In this document: piece by piece, positions 1 through 9,740 of the stretch
Numbering within the stretch: position 1 is the first letter of the stretch
Layout of the letters: every line of letters begins with the position of its first letter
DNA from: Schoenoplectus triqueter
Lineage: Eukaryota; Streptophyta; Magnoliopsida; Poales; Cyperaceae
DNA: 30,233 bases
Assembly: GCA_964058805.1 (NCBI GenBank)
Contig: CAXKVV010001182.1
Span: 1-30,233, forward strand
Direction of reading: 5' to 3'
The notes under the pieces: model-generated
Told to the model about the DNA's origin: nothing
The model's database searches: none
What the model saw: the letters and a program-made list of their open reading frames with translations, nothing else
Translations under genes and position numbers: made by a program

Positions 1-122
1 CAAATGTTACCGCCATAAAGACTGAGGGTTCAAAGGTTCAATTTAAGGTTGGAGTGAAGAAAAATAGGCCACGGGATGTGTATGAAGTTCTAAAAGATGG
101 TATTCCTGTAGATGAATTCTAG
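1..122 (+). CDS. 3' end of an unidentified gene (partial)
   Basis: An open frame runs from base 3 to a TAG at 120-122 and gives 39 residues. The end is Lys/Val-rich and basic, followed by an acidic close (IPVDEF at the C-terminus). It is followed by an AT-rich stretch with the look of a plant 3' UTR. The gene begins outside the window, so neither its exon structure nor its full length can be seen. I do not recognise the family from this short tail. That it codes is inferred from an uninterrupted, codon-like frame reaching the window edge; a chance frame of 39 codons is possible. Confidence 0.5.
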   Translation, partial: NVTAIKTEGSKVQFKVGVKKNRPRDVYEVLKDGIPVDEF

Positions 123-560
123 CTGATATTGGAGCTGCTGGTTCTGGATTTTCACGTTTTAACCCCTCTGTAATCCCGTATTCCTTTTTCGTGATGTAAG
201 CTTTTGATTGTAAATTTTGACTCTCACGAGCTAGATAATGGTTATTCTTAGTACTAGTTGTGTAATTGATGTTTCAATCAATGAAACGGATATTATTGTG
301 CTTTCTTTTAAAGAAAAAAGCTAGATAATAATAACACTGATGTCCTGCTTTGTACAACATGGCTAGTTAATTAGGCAATGGTTTGATAAAGCATAATGTT
401 CGCACCAATGTTAAGTGAAAACCATGATTTAGTGGGAAACTGTGAACAAACAAGTCCAATTTGAGACATTAATTGGTTAAATCGCAAAGCCGGACTGTTA
501 AATTTTTTTTCAAGATTTGCTCTTCAAGAGGCCTGGAGCTTGAACCAAATTTAAGAACTA
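123..560. other. Intergenic, 3' flank of the first gene
   Basis: AT-rich sequence containing probable 3' UTR of the preceding gene (for example the T-rich stretch near 180-215 and AATGAAACGG near 280). The open frame that crosses 473-685 overlaps a tRNA-derived sequence and is not credible as a gene. I see no other feature. Confidence 0.5.
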
Positions 561-620
561 TGCACCAGACAGGAACCGAACCCCTGGCAGGGTACTATTC
601 TACCATTAGACCACTGGTGC
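561..620 (-). pseudogene. Truncated tRNA-Gly(GCC) copy
   Basis: This 60-nt stretch matches the intact tRNA-Gly at 727-797 along its whole length, except for an 11-nt gap. The gap removes the variable region and the 3' half of the anticodon stem. Acceptor-arm bases GCACCAG and CTGGTGC are kept, as is the D-arm region. The T-arm carries substitutions, so the B-box no longer matches GGTTCGANTCC well. It cannot fold as a cloverleaf and should not give a working tRNA. It is in the same orientation as the intact gene, 107 bp away from it, which suggests a local tandem duplication followed by decay. Confidence 0.85.
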
Positions 621-726
621 CAACTTTCTATGATATTATTGAAATATTAAATTATCCTATTATTTTACAATTTCCGTTTCTGTAGCGAGGTCAAAAATGG
701 TTCTTTACTTCAAAAAGAAAAAATGT

Positions 727-797
727 TGCACCAGCCGGGAATCGAACCCGGGTCTGTACCGTGGCAGGGTACTATTCTACCACTAGACCACTGGTGC
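727..797 (-). tRNA. tRNA-Gly (anticodon GCC)
   Basis: The minus strand gives a complete 71-nt cloverleaf. The acceptor stem is GCACCAG paired with CTGGTGC, with discriminator A. The anticodon stem GTACC/GGTAC encloses the loop CTGCCAC, so the anticodon is GCC (plus-strand 763-765), reading GGC and GGU glycine codons. The T-arm holds TTCGAAT between CCGGG and CCCGG, which gives a near-consensus RNA polymerase III B-box. The D-arm region TGGTCTAGTGGTAGAAT gives the A-box. There is no intron, and the 3' CCA is not encoded, as expected for a nuclear eukaryotic tRNA. A run of T follows on the minus strand near 715, suitable for Pol III termination. Confidence 0.96.
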
Positions 798-1290
798 TTT
801 TGTTGATTTCGGTTCATTGTGAGTATAATGGGTTTAAGTTTATAACCATAAAAGAAATTGACGACCCCCACAATCTGTTGCAAAAATTACACGTCCATAC
901 ATGACGAGAAACCAGGTGCAAACTTCAGCCACGGACAATATCCAAACAATTCTAGCATTAGCAAAATCCCCCTTATTACAAAAAGTTAAAAATGAAGAAA
1001 TACGATAGAAATTTTATCTGATTTAGCAAATTCATGCTCATTATTCAGAAGAGGAATTATATATATATGAAGTATCTGAAAAACAAGCCAGAAAACTAAA
1101 ATACAACTCGAAATCTAATCAGATTTATATCGACAACATTTCACATGTAAATCTAATCTTTCCATTGGAACAAGTACAACATAGCATCTGCTTGCCTTCA
1201 CCTTTTTGTACTTCCGTGGAGGGAGTTCTAGTTGGCATTGATCCACGTCCTCTAAAAAATCAAAAGTGGGTAAGAGTTAAGAATTATGTC
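798..1290. other. Flank and 3' UTR of the mitoferrin-like gene
   Basis: This AT-rich segment lies between the tRNA and the stop codon of the minus-strand carrier gene; much of it should be that gene's 3' UTR and downstream flank. The part from 928 to about 1155 reappears in altered form at 8466-8618 (see the pseudogene entry there). No coding signal was seen. Confidence 0.55.
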
Positions 1291-3533
1291 TTATTTTTCA
1301 TGCTCTTCATTTAATCTTTGGAAAAATGACTTGGCAGCCTCGTAAGTGGACCAGCAAATGGCAGCAGCTGGTGCATGGAAAAGCATGCGTGGCTTCCATC
1401 CTCGCATCAGCCCAGTGTAACCGTCACGCTTTATAATGACTCGGAATACCTCTCCAATTGAACTAGTTGAGAATCTCTCGCAACCACATACTCCCTGCAA
1501 AATTAATCAAACGTGGGTCAGAATCCTTATAACTATTAATCCTCTGGACAGAACCAAACAGAGAAAATTTCTGGTAAATTGCAAGGAATAAACAGTAAAC
1601 AACGGATACCACTATTGTTCTGATTGAATCTAAATAAAAAGGAAATTGGCATGAAAAACTTATATAGTAATAGTGCAGCAATTAATAATCAGACCTGACA
1701 CTAAGAAATGAGATAATTTCTACCAAATTTGTTTGAACTCCTTATCCAAAGAGATCTACTTTTTTAAAGTTTATTTGCCAATTGTAATCCATGGACTATT
1801 CCAACTATGAAGCTTAACCTTGTAAGTTACACTGTACACAATTATTTGCAATTTACAACAGTACACCATTAATTTTACCATTTCCAAACCAGCCTATTTT
1901 CGTAAATATTTGCATTAATGAATAATGGAAGGTCGGAAAAGTCTTAACAGGGACATAGCCCAAATTCATTTTTGAAAAAGAAAATTACTGCAAAATATGA
2001 ATTCATTTTTGGGTTTGTAGTTATTCTCATTTGCTACTTATGTTCGGGAGAGTATTTTTTCAAAACCATTGTGTTAGTAGCTATTCTACTAAACCAATCA
2101 AAAGTTGATTTAGCTTCTATTCCAAAATTTTGGGTTAGTGGCTATTCTCACTAACCCAACCTTTCATGCAAACACAATCCTCTGTGATAAAAAAAAATTA
2201 CTTTGAGACTGACACAAAATTGTTCTACGAACTGAAATCACATTTTAATGGCAACTCATATCAATTTGCATATGGACATTGAAAGAAATGCAAATAGCAG
2301 ATCCCATGCTTGAATGTAATTTATTGCAAATAATGCTAACAATGGATAGCTAAGGACTGTCAACTAAAAGTGTCTTAACAGGACATATCAGTTACACTTT
2401 CATGCAAAACAAAATTTAAGGCTTTTCTTTACTAACAGATATATATTGCATTACTGCTCCATGAAGAAGACAATGCATACAACTGAGATTTTAAATTTAG
2501 GCAGGAAAAAATGAGTTGTATGCTATACAGTGGCCCATAATTAAAAAAAAAAAATTCTATCTTCAAATCAACATCCTGACTCTGTGACAAAACTATTCTA
2601 GACAACCAACAAGAGGCTTACTCGCTACCAAAATTTCAATCTCAATTTCGTAGAATTCTACTTGATTTGTCAAAATGACTATTATCCAAAAAAATATAGA
2701 GTTGAATACAACCAAGAAAACCAATTTCAAAGTAAAAAAAAAATCAAGCACACATTAACTGTCACAAATTTGTTCAAAAAACCCACCTGACACTGTAACT
2801 GTGTTTTGACCACATCAAGAGGCGTTGTCACCGCAGCCGCAATCGCTCCTGCCGCTGCCCCAGCGGTGGCATGAACGACAAGCCTCTCCTCCTCTGCACT
2901 CTCAGGCGAGACCTCAACCAGCATCCTCTTTGCCGCCTCGTAAGTGGCAAAATGGACGGCAGTGAAAGGCGCGTTCATCACCACCGTCGTTCTGTATGAT
3001 TTGAAGAATGCCCCGATGCCTTCCTCCCTCCTCACTGTCCTTACGCAATCCATCACCCCTTTGTACGGACTGTTGTCCAGCTGCAACCGTTGCTTGATTG
3101 TGTCCATCGGCGTGAAAACGGCGTCGCTAGCTACTGTGGCGAGAATTCCGGACGATGCGTGGATTAACGGGTTGTTAGGGTTTTGGTTCACGGACAGGAG
3201 CCTCTTTGACAGTTCGTAGACGTAGAAATAGACGGCATGAGCGGGCCCCGCGCCAAGGACCATTGCTGACAAGCCACGGTAGAGCATCGCCGGATTCTCT
3301 GTAAACAAGGCCGCACGGAGGCCGAGCGGCGGCCGGCATGGAGGCGACCCGGCTTGCATACGCGTTTTAAGAGTGTCTATCGGGAACATGGCACAGTGTT
3401 CGACTACTCCGGCGACGGATCCGGCAGCCATGTATTGGTAGAATCTGAGGCCGTCGTGTTGTGCGATCATGGTCAGATCGGGAGAGAGAAGGTCAGCCGA
3501 GGTGTGGAACTTGGGCGACGCATCGGCAGCCAT
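1291..3533 (-). CDS. Mitoferrin-like mitochondrial iron carrier
   Basis: Two exons, complement(2787..3533) and complement(1291..1494), encode 316 residues. The 1,292-bp phase-0 intron has donor CAG|GTGGGT and acceptor TTGCAG|G. The product is a mitochondrial carrier family (SLC25) protein with three repeats. Each repeat has the signature P-x-D-x-x-K: PIDTLK at 51-56, PMDTIK at 142-147 and PLDVVK at 238-243. The stretch TPLDVVKTQLQCQGVCGC across the splice junction and MLFHAPAAAICWSTYE near the C-terminus are what I know from plant mitoferrin (MIT1/MIT2) proteins. These import iron across the inner mitochondrial membrane for Fe-S cluster and haem synthesis. The length is normal and both exons are intact. 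The ATG at 3531-3533 opens the conserved N-terminal region; an in-frame start further upstream is not apparent. A hAT transposon lies 386 bp upstream of the ATG. Assignment to mitoferrin rather than another SLC25 member is confident but rests on remembered family sequence. Confidence 0.92.
2131..2158. repeat. Perfect 9-bp hairpin in the carrier intron
   Basis: TGGGTTAGT (2131-2139) and ACTAACCCA (2150-2158) are perfect inverted repeats around a 10-nt loop. The hairpin lies inside the carrier gene's intron. The surrounding 1965-2165 also holds looser inverted repeats and could be the remains of an old foldback element, but I cannot define its ends. Confidence 0.6.
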
Positions 3534-3918
3534 GGTAGGGGGAGAGAGGAAAGGGTTAGGGTTTCAAGGGAGGAGGAGAGTGCGAATTTAATGGCGCAAC
3601 GTGGGCGGTCTCTTCGCTGAAATAGAGAGGCGGTCTCTTCGCTGGAATAGAGAGGCGGTCTCTATCGGAGAAGCGTTTTTCTCCTCTCCCTCCTCCGCTA
3701 ATCTGTTGGTCAATTTCGTATTTAATTAAGGCTTTGTTTTGATTTGATTTGATTTTGCCACTGGAATTAATTAACTAACAGGAAATTGGGAGGAGCCGAG
3801 CCGAGCCGAGCCGATAGTCCGAGAGAGCTGGAGCTGGAGATAGTGCCTTATTTATTAGCTTTAGTAATGAGTAATAAGCTTATTCTTATTCCTCAACCTA
3901 ATCTCAACAACTCACAAG
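3534..3918 (-). promoter_or_regulatory. 5' flank of the mitoferrin-like gene
   Basis: This is the upstream region of the minus-strand carrier gene, bounded on the far side by the hAT element. It holds the 25-bp tandem repeat listed separately. It also has a GAGCC repeat near 3795-3813 and TTTGA-type repeats near 3735-3755. I could not place a TATA box or transcription start with confidence. Any regulatory sites beyond 386 bp from the ATG are now separated from the gene by 4.2 kb of transposon. Confidence 0.5.
3604..3663. repeat. 25-bp tandem repeat, about 2.4 copies
   Basis: The unit starts GGCGGTCTCTTCGCTG and ends AATAGAGA. Copies begin at 3604, 3629 and 3654 (partial); the first two differ at one base. 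It lies about 70-130 bp upstream of the carrier ATG, probably in the 5' UTR or core promoter. Confidence 0.85.
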
Positions 3919-4140
3919 TAGTGTATTAAATCACGGGTCGGGTTGGGACGGGTTATGGCGGATCGGCGGGTTTTGGCAGGACAGGTTGAGACGGGTCAAC
4001 GGGTTTTCACGGGACTGATTAGGACGAGTCCATTTTGAGGGGTTTGGCCGCGATCCGTTCTAGACCCGTCGGGTCGGATTCAAGGGTGGGGCGGGTTGGC
4101 GAGTCAATTTTTTTTTAAAATTCCAAAAAATTCAAAAATC

Positions 4141-4281
4141 GTTATAACAGTTCAATAAATCGTTATAACGGTTCAGTAAATCGTTGCAACGATTCAGCTC
4201 AATTGATCCAATGACTGCTATTCTTTCTTAACCGTTATAACGATTCCCAAACTGTTATAACGATTCTCAAACCATTATAAC
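4141..4281. repeat. Array of palindromic GTTATAAC boxes
   Basis: Inside the left part of the hAT element the 8-bp palindrome GTTATAAC or a close variant occurs six times. The starts are 4141, 4162, 4183, 4234, 4254 and 4274. Spacings are 21, 21, 51, 20 and 20 bp. The copy at 4183 is GTTGCAAC, itself a perfect palindrome. The last copy is ATTATAAC. Most are followed by GGTTCA or GATTC. They probably mark a protein-binding array belonging to the transposon. Confidence 0.85.
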
Positions 4282-4688
4282 GGTTCAAGCACTGATATGA
4301 CTTAAAATAAATTGAAATAAAATTTTAAATGAAATAATTTAAGTAAAAAATTAAATAAAATCTTAAAGAATTGGAATAAAATGATAGAATTTTAAAAAAA
4401 TGAGAAAAATATTTAAATATTATAAAAATTAAAATAAATGGGTTAAAAATAAAGTTACTCTCCTCCTTTATTTCGGCCTTGGAACCGGCTATATAATACA
4501 TAGGCGGAGTTCTAACTTTTTTTTGTTAGTAAAGTTTATTGAAAAAAATCAAATAAGGATTGTAAATGCTAGAAAAATAATAAAAATGAGAAAAAATAAA
4601 GAATATAAGTGTTTAAAAATACCGTCTAAAAATTCGAGTTCATATACCATAGATCATTTTCTGGCATACCATCTGAGTCTCCATCCGC

Positions 4689-7145
4689 TTATGTCATAAA
4701 CTCACTGGATGATTGTTCTACGAATGCATGTTGATTACGTTGTTCTGCATCAAACCAATCTCCCAATCTGCTGCGTTTATCTGTTAGTATCTTGTTTGCT
4801 GAACTAAAACATGATTCAGAAGGGACGGTTGACACGGGCATGATAAATATATCACATGCCATCATGGCGAGAGTTGGATATGCAGTTTCATTCCTCTTCC
4901 AATAACCGAGAATATCAATACCATCGGGTTCCATACTTCCTAAACAATAGCTAACATTCATTCATATTTGTTTGTATTTGTGAGTCATCATCTTCCTCCA
5001 AGTCTCGCAATAATGCAGACCGACAGTTGCTCCTGACATATTTCAAAAAATAAAAAATATTAGTCTCACAATATTATAATAATATAACGAGTTCGAATAT
5101 TATAAATATGTTAGATTTTAGTACCTAATATTACAAGGATTTGAAGAAGATTATTGATTCGTTTGGTTTGTCTAAAGTTGGGTGTTTTATAGGTTGAACA
5201 TTTATTTCAATGCGGATGTCACACGTTGTTCCTCCCCGATATGTGGTAAATTTAGATTCTTCTTATACCGTTCAAGCAATCTTATAGTATACTTCTTCTT
5301 GAATGAAGGATAGAGACAATTGGCAATAATTATAATGAGAGAAACTTCGTCCCAATATTTTAGGAATTGCTCTCTCATGGCTTCTATAATAATCGGTGAC
5401 AGAGGCGAGTCACCGTGCACATCCTCCGCGATTCGACGAAGATCTATATTCTCAAAATCATGGTACACCTTGAAAAAAATAAAATAAAATAGTAATGAAA
5501 TAATTTAAACTTTGTAACGAAAAAAATACAAGACGAAAAAAACAAACCTTGGATATCAAATAGAGATGTTGAAGCAATTTGATGTGCGGATGGTATGTAC
5601 GAGCATGATAGTTGGACGGTTGCGTTGAAGAAAACTTCTAAAAATATGTGAAGTTGTTCGAGTTGGTCTCATTCTTCCGTGGAGCATAATAATGATAATC
5701 TCTCGGGTGAGTTACGTAGGATCTCACTTATAGCATGTTTGTATGGAAGGACACGATGTAGCATTCTATATGTTGAATTCCAACGTGTATCTATGTCACA
5801 TGGTACTCTTAACTTGCTCAAATTTAATCGTCCACACAAGACATGAAAATCTTATTTTCTTATATTATTAGAATAAATATGATGAAGACCATCTTTAAAT
5901 TTACAAATTAAATTATTGATGAAAGTTATTTTCAAACCTGTCTTAACAGTTAAACTAAGAATATAACATGCACATTTTTGATGAAACATTCTACCATCCA
6001 TAATTGGGTTTAGTGCACGTATAAAATAATCAATAGATTTAATATTATTGCTTGTATTATCAAAAGAAATTAAAAATATTTTGTTATCTAAATCTCTTTT
6101 CAAATTATACTCATGCAATACATTTATAATGAATTGATAAATAATTTGTGCGGTGTGTAGATAATTCATGATTCGAAAACTTAATATTTTTTTAAAAATC
6201 CAATCATGATCAATATAATGGGCGGTAACACAACTATAACTAAGACCATATTTACCGGCGGTCCATATATCAGATGTAATTGATATTTTATATGTTGCAA
6301 ATGCAAATATGATAAATAATTCACTTTTTCGTTTAACATATTATTTTTTAACTCAGATACCATTTTGTTATGATGTAACTTTTTGTATAATGGTTGACCA
6401 CAACCTCTAATTACCAATCAGACAAAATCGGTACAATATGTCATACTTATTGTTTGTTCTTTTTTCGCTATGTATGGAGCAAACTCATTTAACATTCTTT
6501 TTTCGTCATATTTGACAAGAGTTATAGTACCGTCCAAGTTCAAATAATTTTGTACCATACGGGTATCGGGTCTTTCTTGGGGTTCTTCAATTTTTGCTAT
6601 GTGTTTATGGATATATTTTTTAAATTGACTTAACCATTTTTTATTACATAATTGTACAAAGTTTTGTAATTACTTACCTTATATCGTGCATTGATTAGAA
6701 CACCGTCGGGACCTAAAATTTGTTCGTAATAGCGCCACCAAGGTGCATCATAAGTTGGGGGAGCTCTCTTCCTTCTCTTATCAGCTCCAGATTCAATCGG
6801 GAATTCCGGAACACTTGAGACGGGTGTTGGTGTGGAACACCCCGCACTCGTTGGATGTAACGGTGGAAGTCCACCACTAGTTGTTGTATCGGTATTATAT
6901 TGGGAACTTGGCGGATATTGATTAGAACTTGACAGAAATGAGGTCGAACCTTGTCTGACATTAAAGGAAGTGATTTGCGGGTTGTAATTAGGATCAACAT
7001 GCGGTTGTGATGGATAATATTGTTGTGATGGAATTTGTTGATAGTAAAGATACGGAGGGTTAGAATTTTGTTGATAGTATGAGTTCAGAGGGTTAGAACG
7101 TGGCATATCTTCACCAAAAGTTTCAACGCTCAATCGATGTGTCAT
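4689..7145 (-). pseudogene. hAT transposase, frameshifted
   Basis: Pieces read 5' to 3' on the minus strand. 7145-6630 is an N-terminal Gln/Tyr/Pro/Ser-rich region leading into a BED-finger-like segment. Two expected Cys positions appear changed there (NARYKVSNYK), and the frame then stops after KNG. 6417-6181 followed by 6169-5852 holds the RNase-H-like core: ITSDIWTAGKYG, then ISFDNTSNN, then a HQKCACYILSL segment. The frame shifts between the two parts. 5468-5202 matches the DUF4413-type part of plant hAT transposases (FLKYWDEVSL). 4961-4689 is the C-terminal hAT dimerisation domain (DILGYWK, YPTLAMMACDIF, SESCFSSANKIL). At least three frame breaks separate these pieces. One or more may instead be introns, since the ARYK codons are followed by GTAAGT near 6680. 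The Tyr where CA[CH]xL usually has His also suggests decay. Confidence 0.88.
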
Positions 7146-8120
7146 TTATTCGGCATGAGAGAGATTGGGAGATGTCATTTGATATTGCTAAAAAATATTA
7201 AAAAATATAATGAACGTTATAAATATAAAAAAAAATTAATTATTAAAAAATAATAATACAACTAATGAAATAAATAATATCACAAAAAAACTAATTAAAA
7301 GAAACTAATGATAAAAAAAATTAAAGAATGTGAATGTTTATTTAAAAAATTATTTATTAAATAATATTCTATAAAAAGAACTAATTATTATAAATTAAAA
7401 ATATAACTAATTACAAAAAATAAAGAATCTAATAAAAACTAATTAAAAGAAACAAATGACAAAAAATAATGTAAATATATATTTAAAAAACTAATTACCA
7501 AAAATATAATATATACTAATAACTAACCTTTTTTTTGTCGGAATCAAAAGATTGTCGAAAGCTCGAAACATTAAAACAAATTAACGACAAATAATATAAC
7601 GAATGCTAAAATGACAATAATAACTAAATAACACTAATATAAATATTTTTGATTTTTTTTCTGGATAATGTAACAAAATTACTATAATAATATAATTAGA
7701 GAATTGCTAATATCTAACGATTAACGAATTAATAAGGGAGAGTTTGGTTTGGAGAATTAAGAAGAGAGATAAAGTGAAGTTGTTTGTGTGAGGATATGAG
7801 ATGAAATGAGGTGGTATTTATTAGAAAAAATTTGAATTATTATTATTTTTTATTTTTTTTCGATTTTTTTGAATTTCTGCGAGTTTGGGACGGGTCGGAC
7901 TGGTCGGATGGGTTTGATTCCCGGGTCGGGCACGGGTTAGGACGGATTGGACGGGTCGGGTCTAGCACGGGTTTTTTTTCAAATTTTTTTTGCCCGCGCC
8001 CGTGCTAGACCCATCGGTTCTAACGGGTCACGGGTCTGATGGATCAGGGTGGGTCGCGGCCACGGATTGGACGGATCAGGTCTGACCCGGACGATTTTTT
8101 TTTAAAACACTACTCACAAG

Positions 8121-8465
8121 TGTTCAATCAACACATGGCCACATGTGACGTCTACTTGTGTTTCCAAATTAAGTAGACTAAAATGGCCCTTTCATTCTCA
8201 ACTTGCCTCTTTTGGATTTTTTTATTTTTTTTATTTCCCAATTGGCTGATCGAGGCGATAAGAAAGGGTCATGGGAATTTGTTTTAAAATGGCTGTGATG
8301 GACTTTTCTTGATTAATTGAAGGAAGCTCGATCACGCATGCAATTATTTAACCGGGTCGTGAGTTTTATTTTTGTCCTGATTTTTAGTTTCAAGTGCAAT
8401 ATGGAGGTCACGCCTCCAAATTTTTGTGTTTGTTAACAAATAACACCAGAAGTATAAAAGTCAAA
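8121..8465. other. Spacer between the hAT element and the duplicated carrier fragment
   Basis: Mixed AT-rich sequence with T-runs near 8215-8240. Before the hAT insertion it was contiguous with the carrier gene's upstream region. No coding, RNA or repeat signal was seen. Confidence 0.5.
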
Positions 8466-9435
8466 GCCACAGACAATATCCAAACAATTCTAGAATTAGC
8501 AAAATCCCCCTTATTACCAAAAAAAAAACTAAAAGAGGAAGAAATACAATAAATCTCTTATCTGATTTAGCAAATTCATGCTCATTATTCAGACGAGCAT
8601 TTCACATGTAAATCTAATTGGACTAGTTGAGAATATCTCGCAACCACATACTCAAGCAAAATTAATGGAACGTGGGTCAGAATCCTTAAACTATTAATCC
8701 ACTGAACAGAACCAAACAAACAAAATTTCTGGTAAATTGCAAGGAATAAATAGTAAACACTGATACCACTATATTGTTCTGATTGAATTTAAATAAAAAG
8801 GCAATTGGCATGAAAAATCTTATATTAGTAATAGTGCAGCAATTAATAATCACACCTCACGCTAAGAAATGCGATAATTTCTACCAGAAGAGATCTACTA
8901 TTTTAAAGCTTATTTGCCAATTGTAATCCACAAACTATTCCGACTATGATTATGAAGCATAACCGCAAAAGTTACAGACTGTACCCAATTATTTGCAATT
9001 TACAACAGTACACCAGTAATTTTACCATTTCAAAACCAGCCTATTTTCGTAAATGTTTGCATTAATGAATCAGGAAGGTCGGAAAAGTCTTAACAGGGAC
9101 ATAGCCCAAATTCATTTTTTGAAAAGAAAATTACTGTAAATATGAATTTTTCAAATGGGGTGGCGAACAACAACTTTTTTGGATTAGTACTTATTCTCAT
9201 TTGCTATTCTATGTTTGAGAGAATAATTTTTTAAAGTAGCTATTCTTCTAAATCAACCAAAAATTGGTTTAGCTATTATTTTAAAATTTTGAGTTCACCC
9301 TTAAAAGAAAAGCTTTATCAATAGCAGCTCATATCAATTTTTCAAGATACTCTGTGATAAAAAAAACATTACTTTGAGACTGACACACTGAAATCACATG
9401 TTAATAGCAACTCATATCAATTTGCATATGGACCT
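8466..9435 (-). pseudogene. Broken copy of the mitoferrin-like gene's 3' part
   Basis: This region aligns in the same orientation with 928 to about 2280, the 3' flank, terminal exon and intron of the carrier gene. Large stretches are near-identical (for example CAATATCCAAACAATTCTAG and CGTGGGTCAGAATCC). Relative to the intact gene, the segments 1056-1136 and about 1156-1456 are missing. Only about 35 bp of exon 2 remain (about 8620-8653), with no stop codon, and the acceptor TGCAG is altered. The match ends where the foldback MITE begins near 9440, and no copy of exon 1 follows. It is therefore a non-functional partial duplication. It now lies on the far side of the hAT element from the intact gene. 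Confidence 0.88.
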
Positions 9436-9444
9436 TGAAAACTA

Positions 9445-9740
9445 ACTTCATTTAAATTCATAGAAAATCTTAAAAATAGAAAAAAAAAATTACAAACACA
9501 TTCCTATGATTAATTGTGTTTCAAATTTGGGGTAATTTGAATGTCATTTGATATTCCATAAAACTTCATTAAATTAGAATTATTAAAATCATCATATAAT
9601 TTGGACTGTACTTGATGAAATATCAAATGACACTCAAATTACATCAAATTTGATGCGTAATCAATTCATAAGCCTTAAGAATATGTTTATAAAAAAAATT
9701 CTATTTCTGAAATTTTTATAAATTTATATTGAGTTGATTG
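9445..9740. mobile_element. Foldback MITE, superfamily undetermined
   Basis: Long imperfect inverted repeats surround a short loop. The core arms are 9533-9559 and 9615-9641, which match as reverse complements at 25 of 27 positions around TGTCATTTGATATT. Weaker complementarity continues outward: ATAGAA with an A-run near 9477-9490 pairs with the T-run and TTCTAT near 9690-9705. Still further out, AAATTCATA near 9452 pairs with TATAAATTT near 9717. There is no coding capacity. I could not identify a target-site duplication, so the outer limits are approximate. Confidence 0.7.

Larger units (their letters stand above)
3919..8112 (-). mobile_element. hAT-superfamily DNA transposon, full length but decayed
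   Basis: The element is 4,194 bp and is bounded by an exact 8-bp target-site duplication, CTCACAAG, at 3911-3918 and 8113-8120. The terminal inverted repeats are TAGTGTATTAAA on the left and TAGTGTTTTAAA on the right (reverse complement), matching at 11 of 12 positions. They begin with TAGTG, as expected for Ac-like hAT elements. Both subterminal regions (about 3931-4105 and 7880-8095) are rich in GGGTCGGGT- and ACGGGTT-like motifs. Such motifs usually serve as transposase binding sites. The interior encodes a minus-strand hAT transposase broken by several frameshifts, so this copy cannot move itself. The intact duplication and readable ends suggest a not very old insertion, or insertion of an already defective copy. 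Confidence 0.95.

Noticed and set aside
473..685. 70-codon open frame on the plus strand
   Set aside because: It runs across the decayed tRNA copy, starts at a non-ATG codon, and has no family resemblance.
1972..2154. Hydrophobic 60-codon frame on the plus strand
   Set aside because: It lies inside the carrier gene's intron on the opposite strand, lacks an ATG start and coincides with a hairpin region.
7811..8008. Phe/Gly-rich open frame at the hAT right end
   Set aside because: It is a translation of T-runs and GGGTCGG subterminal repeats, not a protein.
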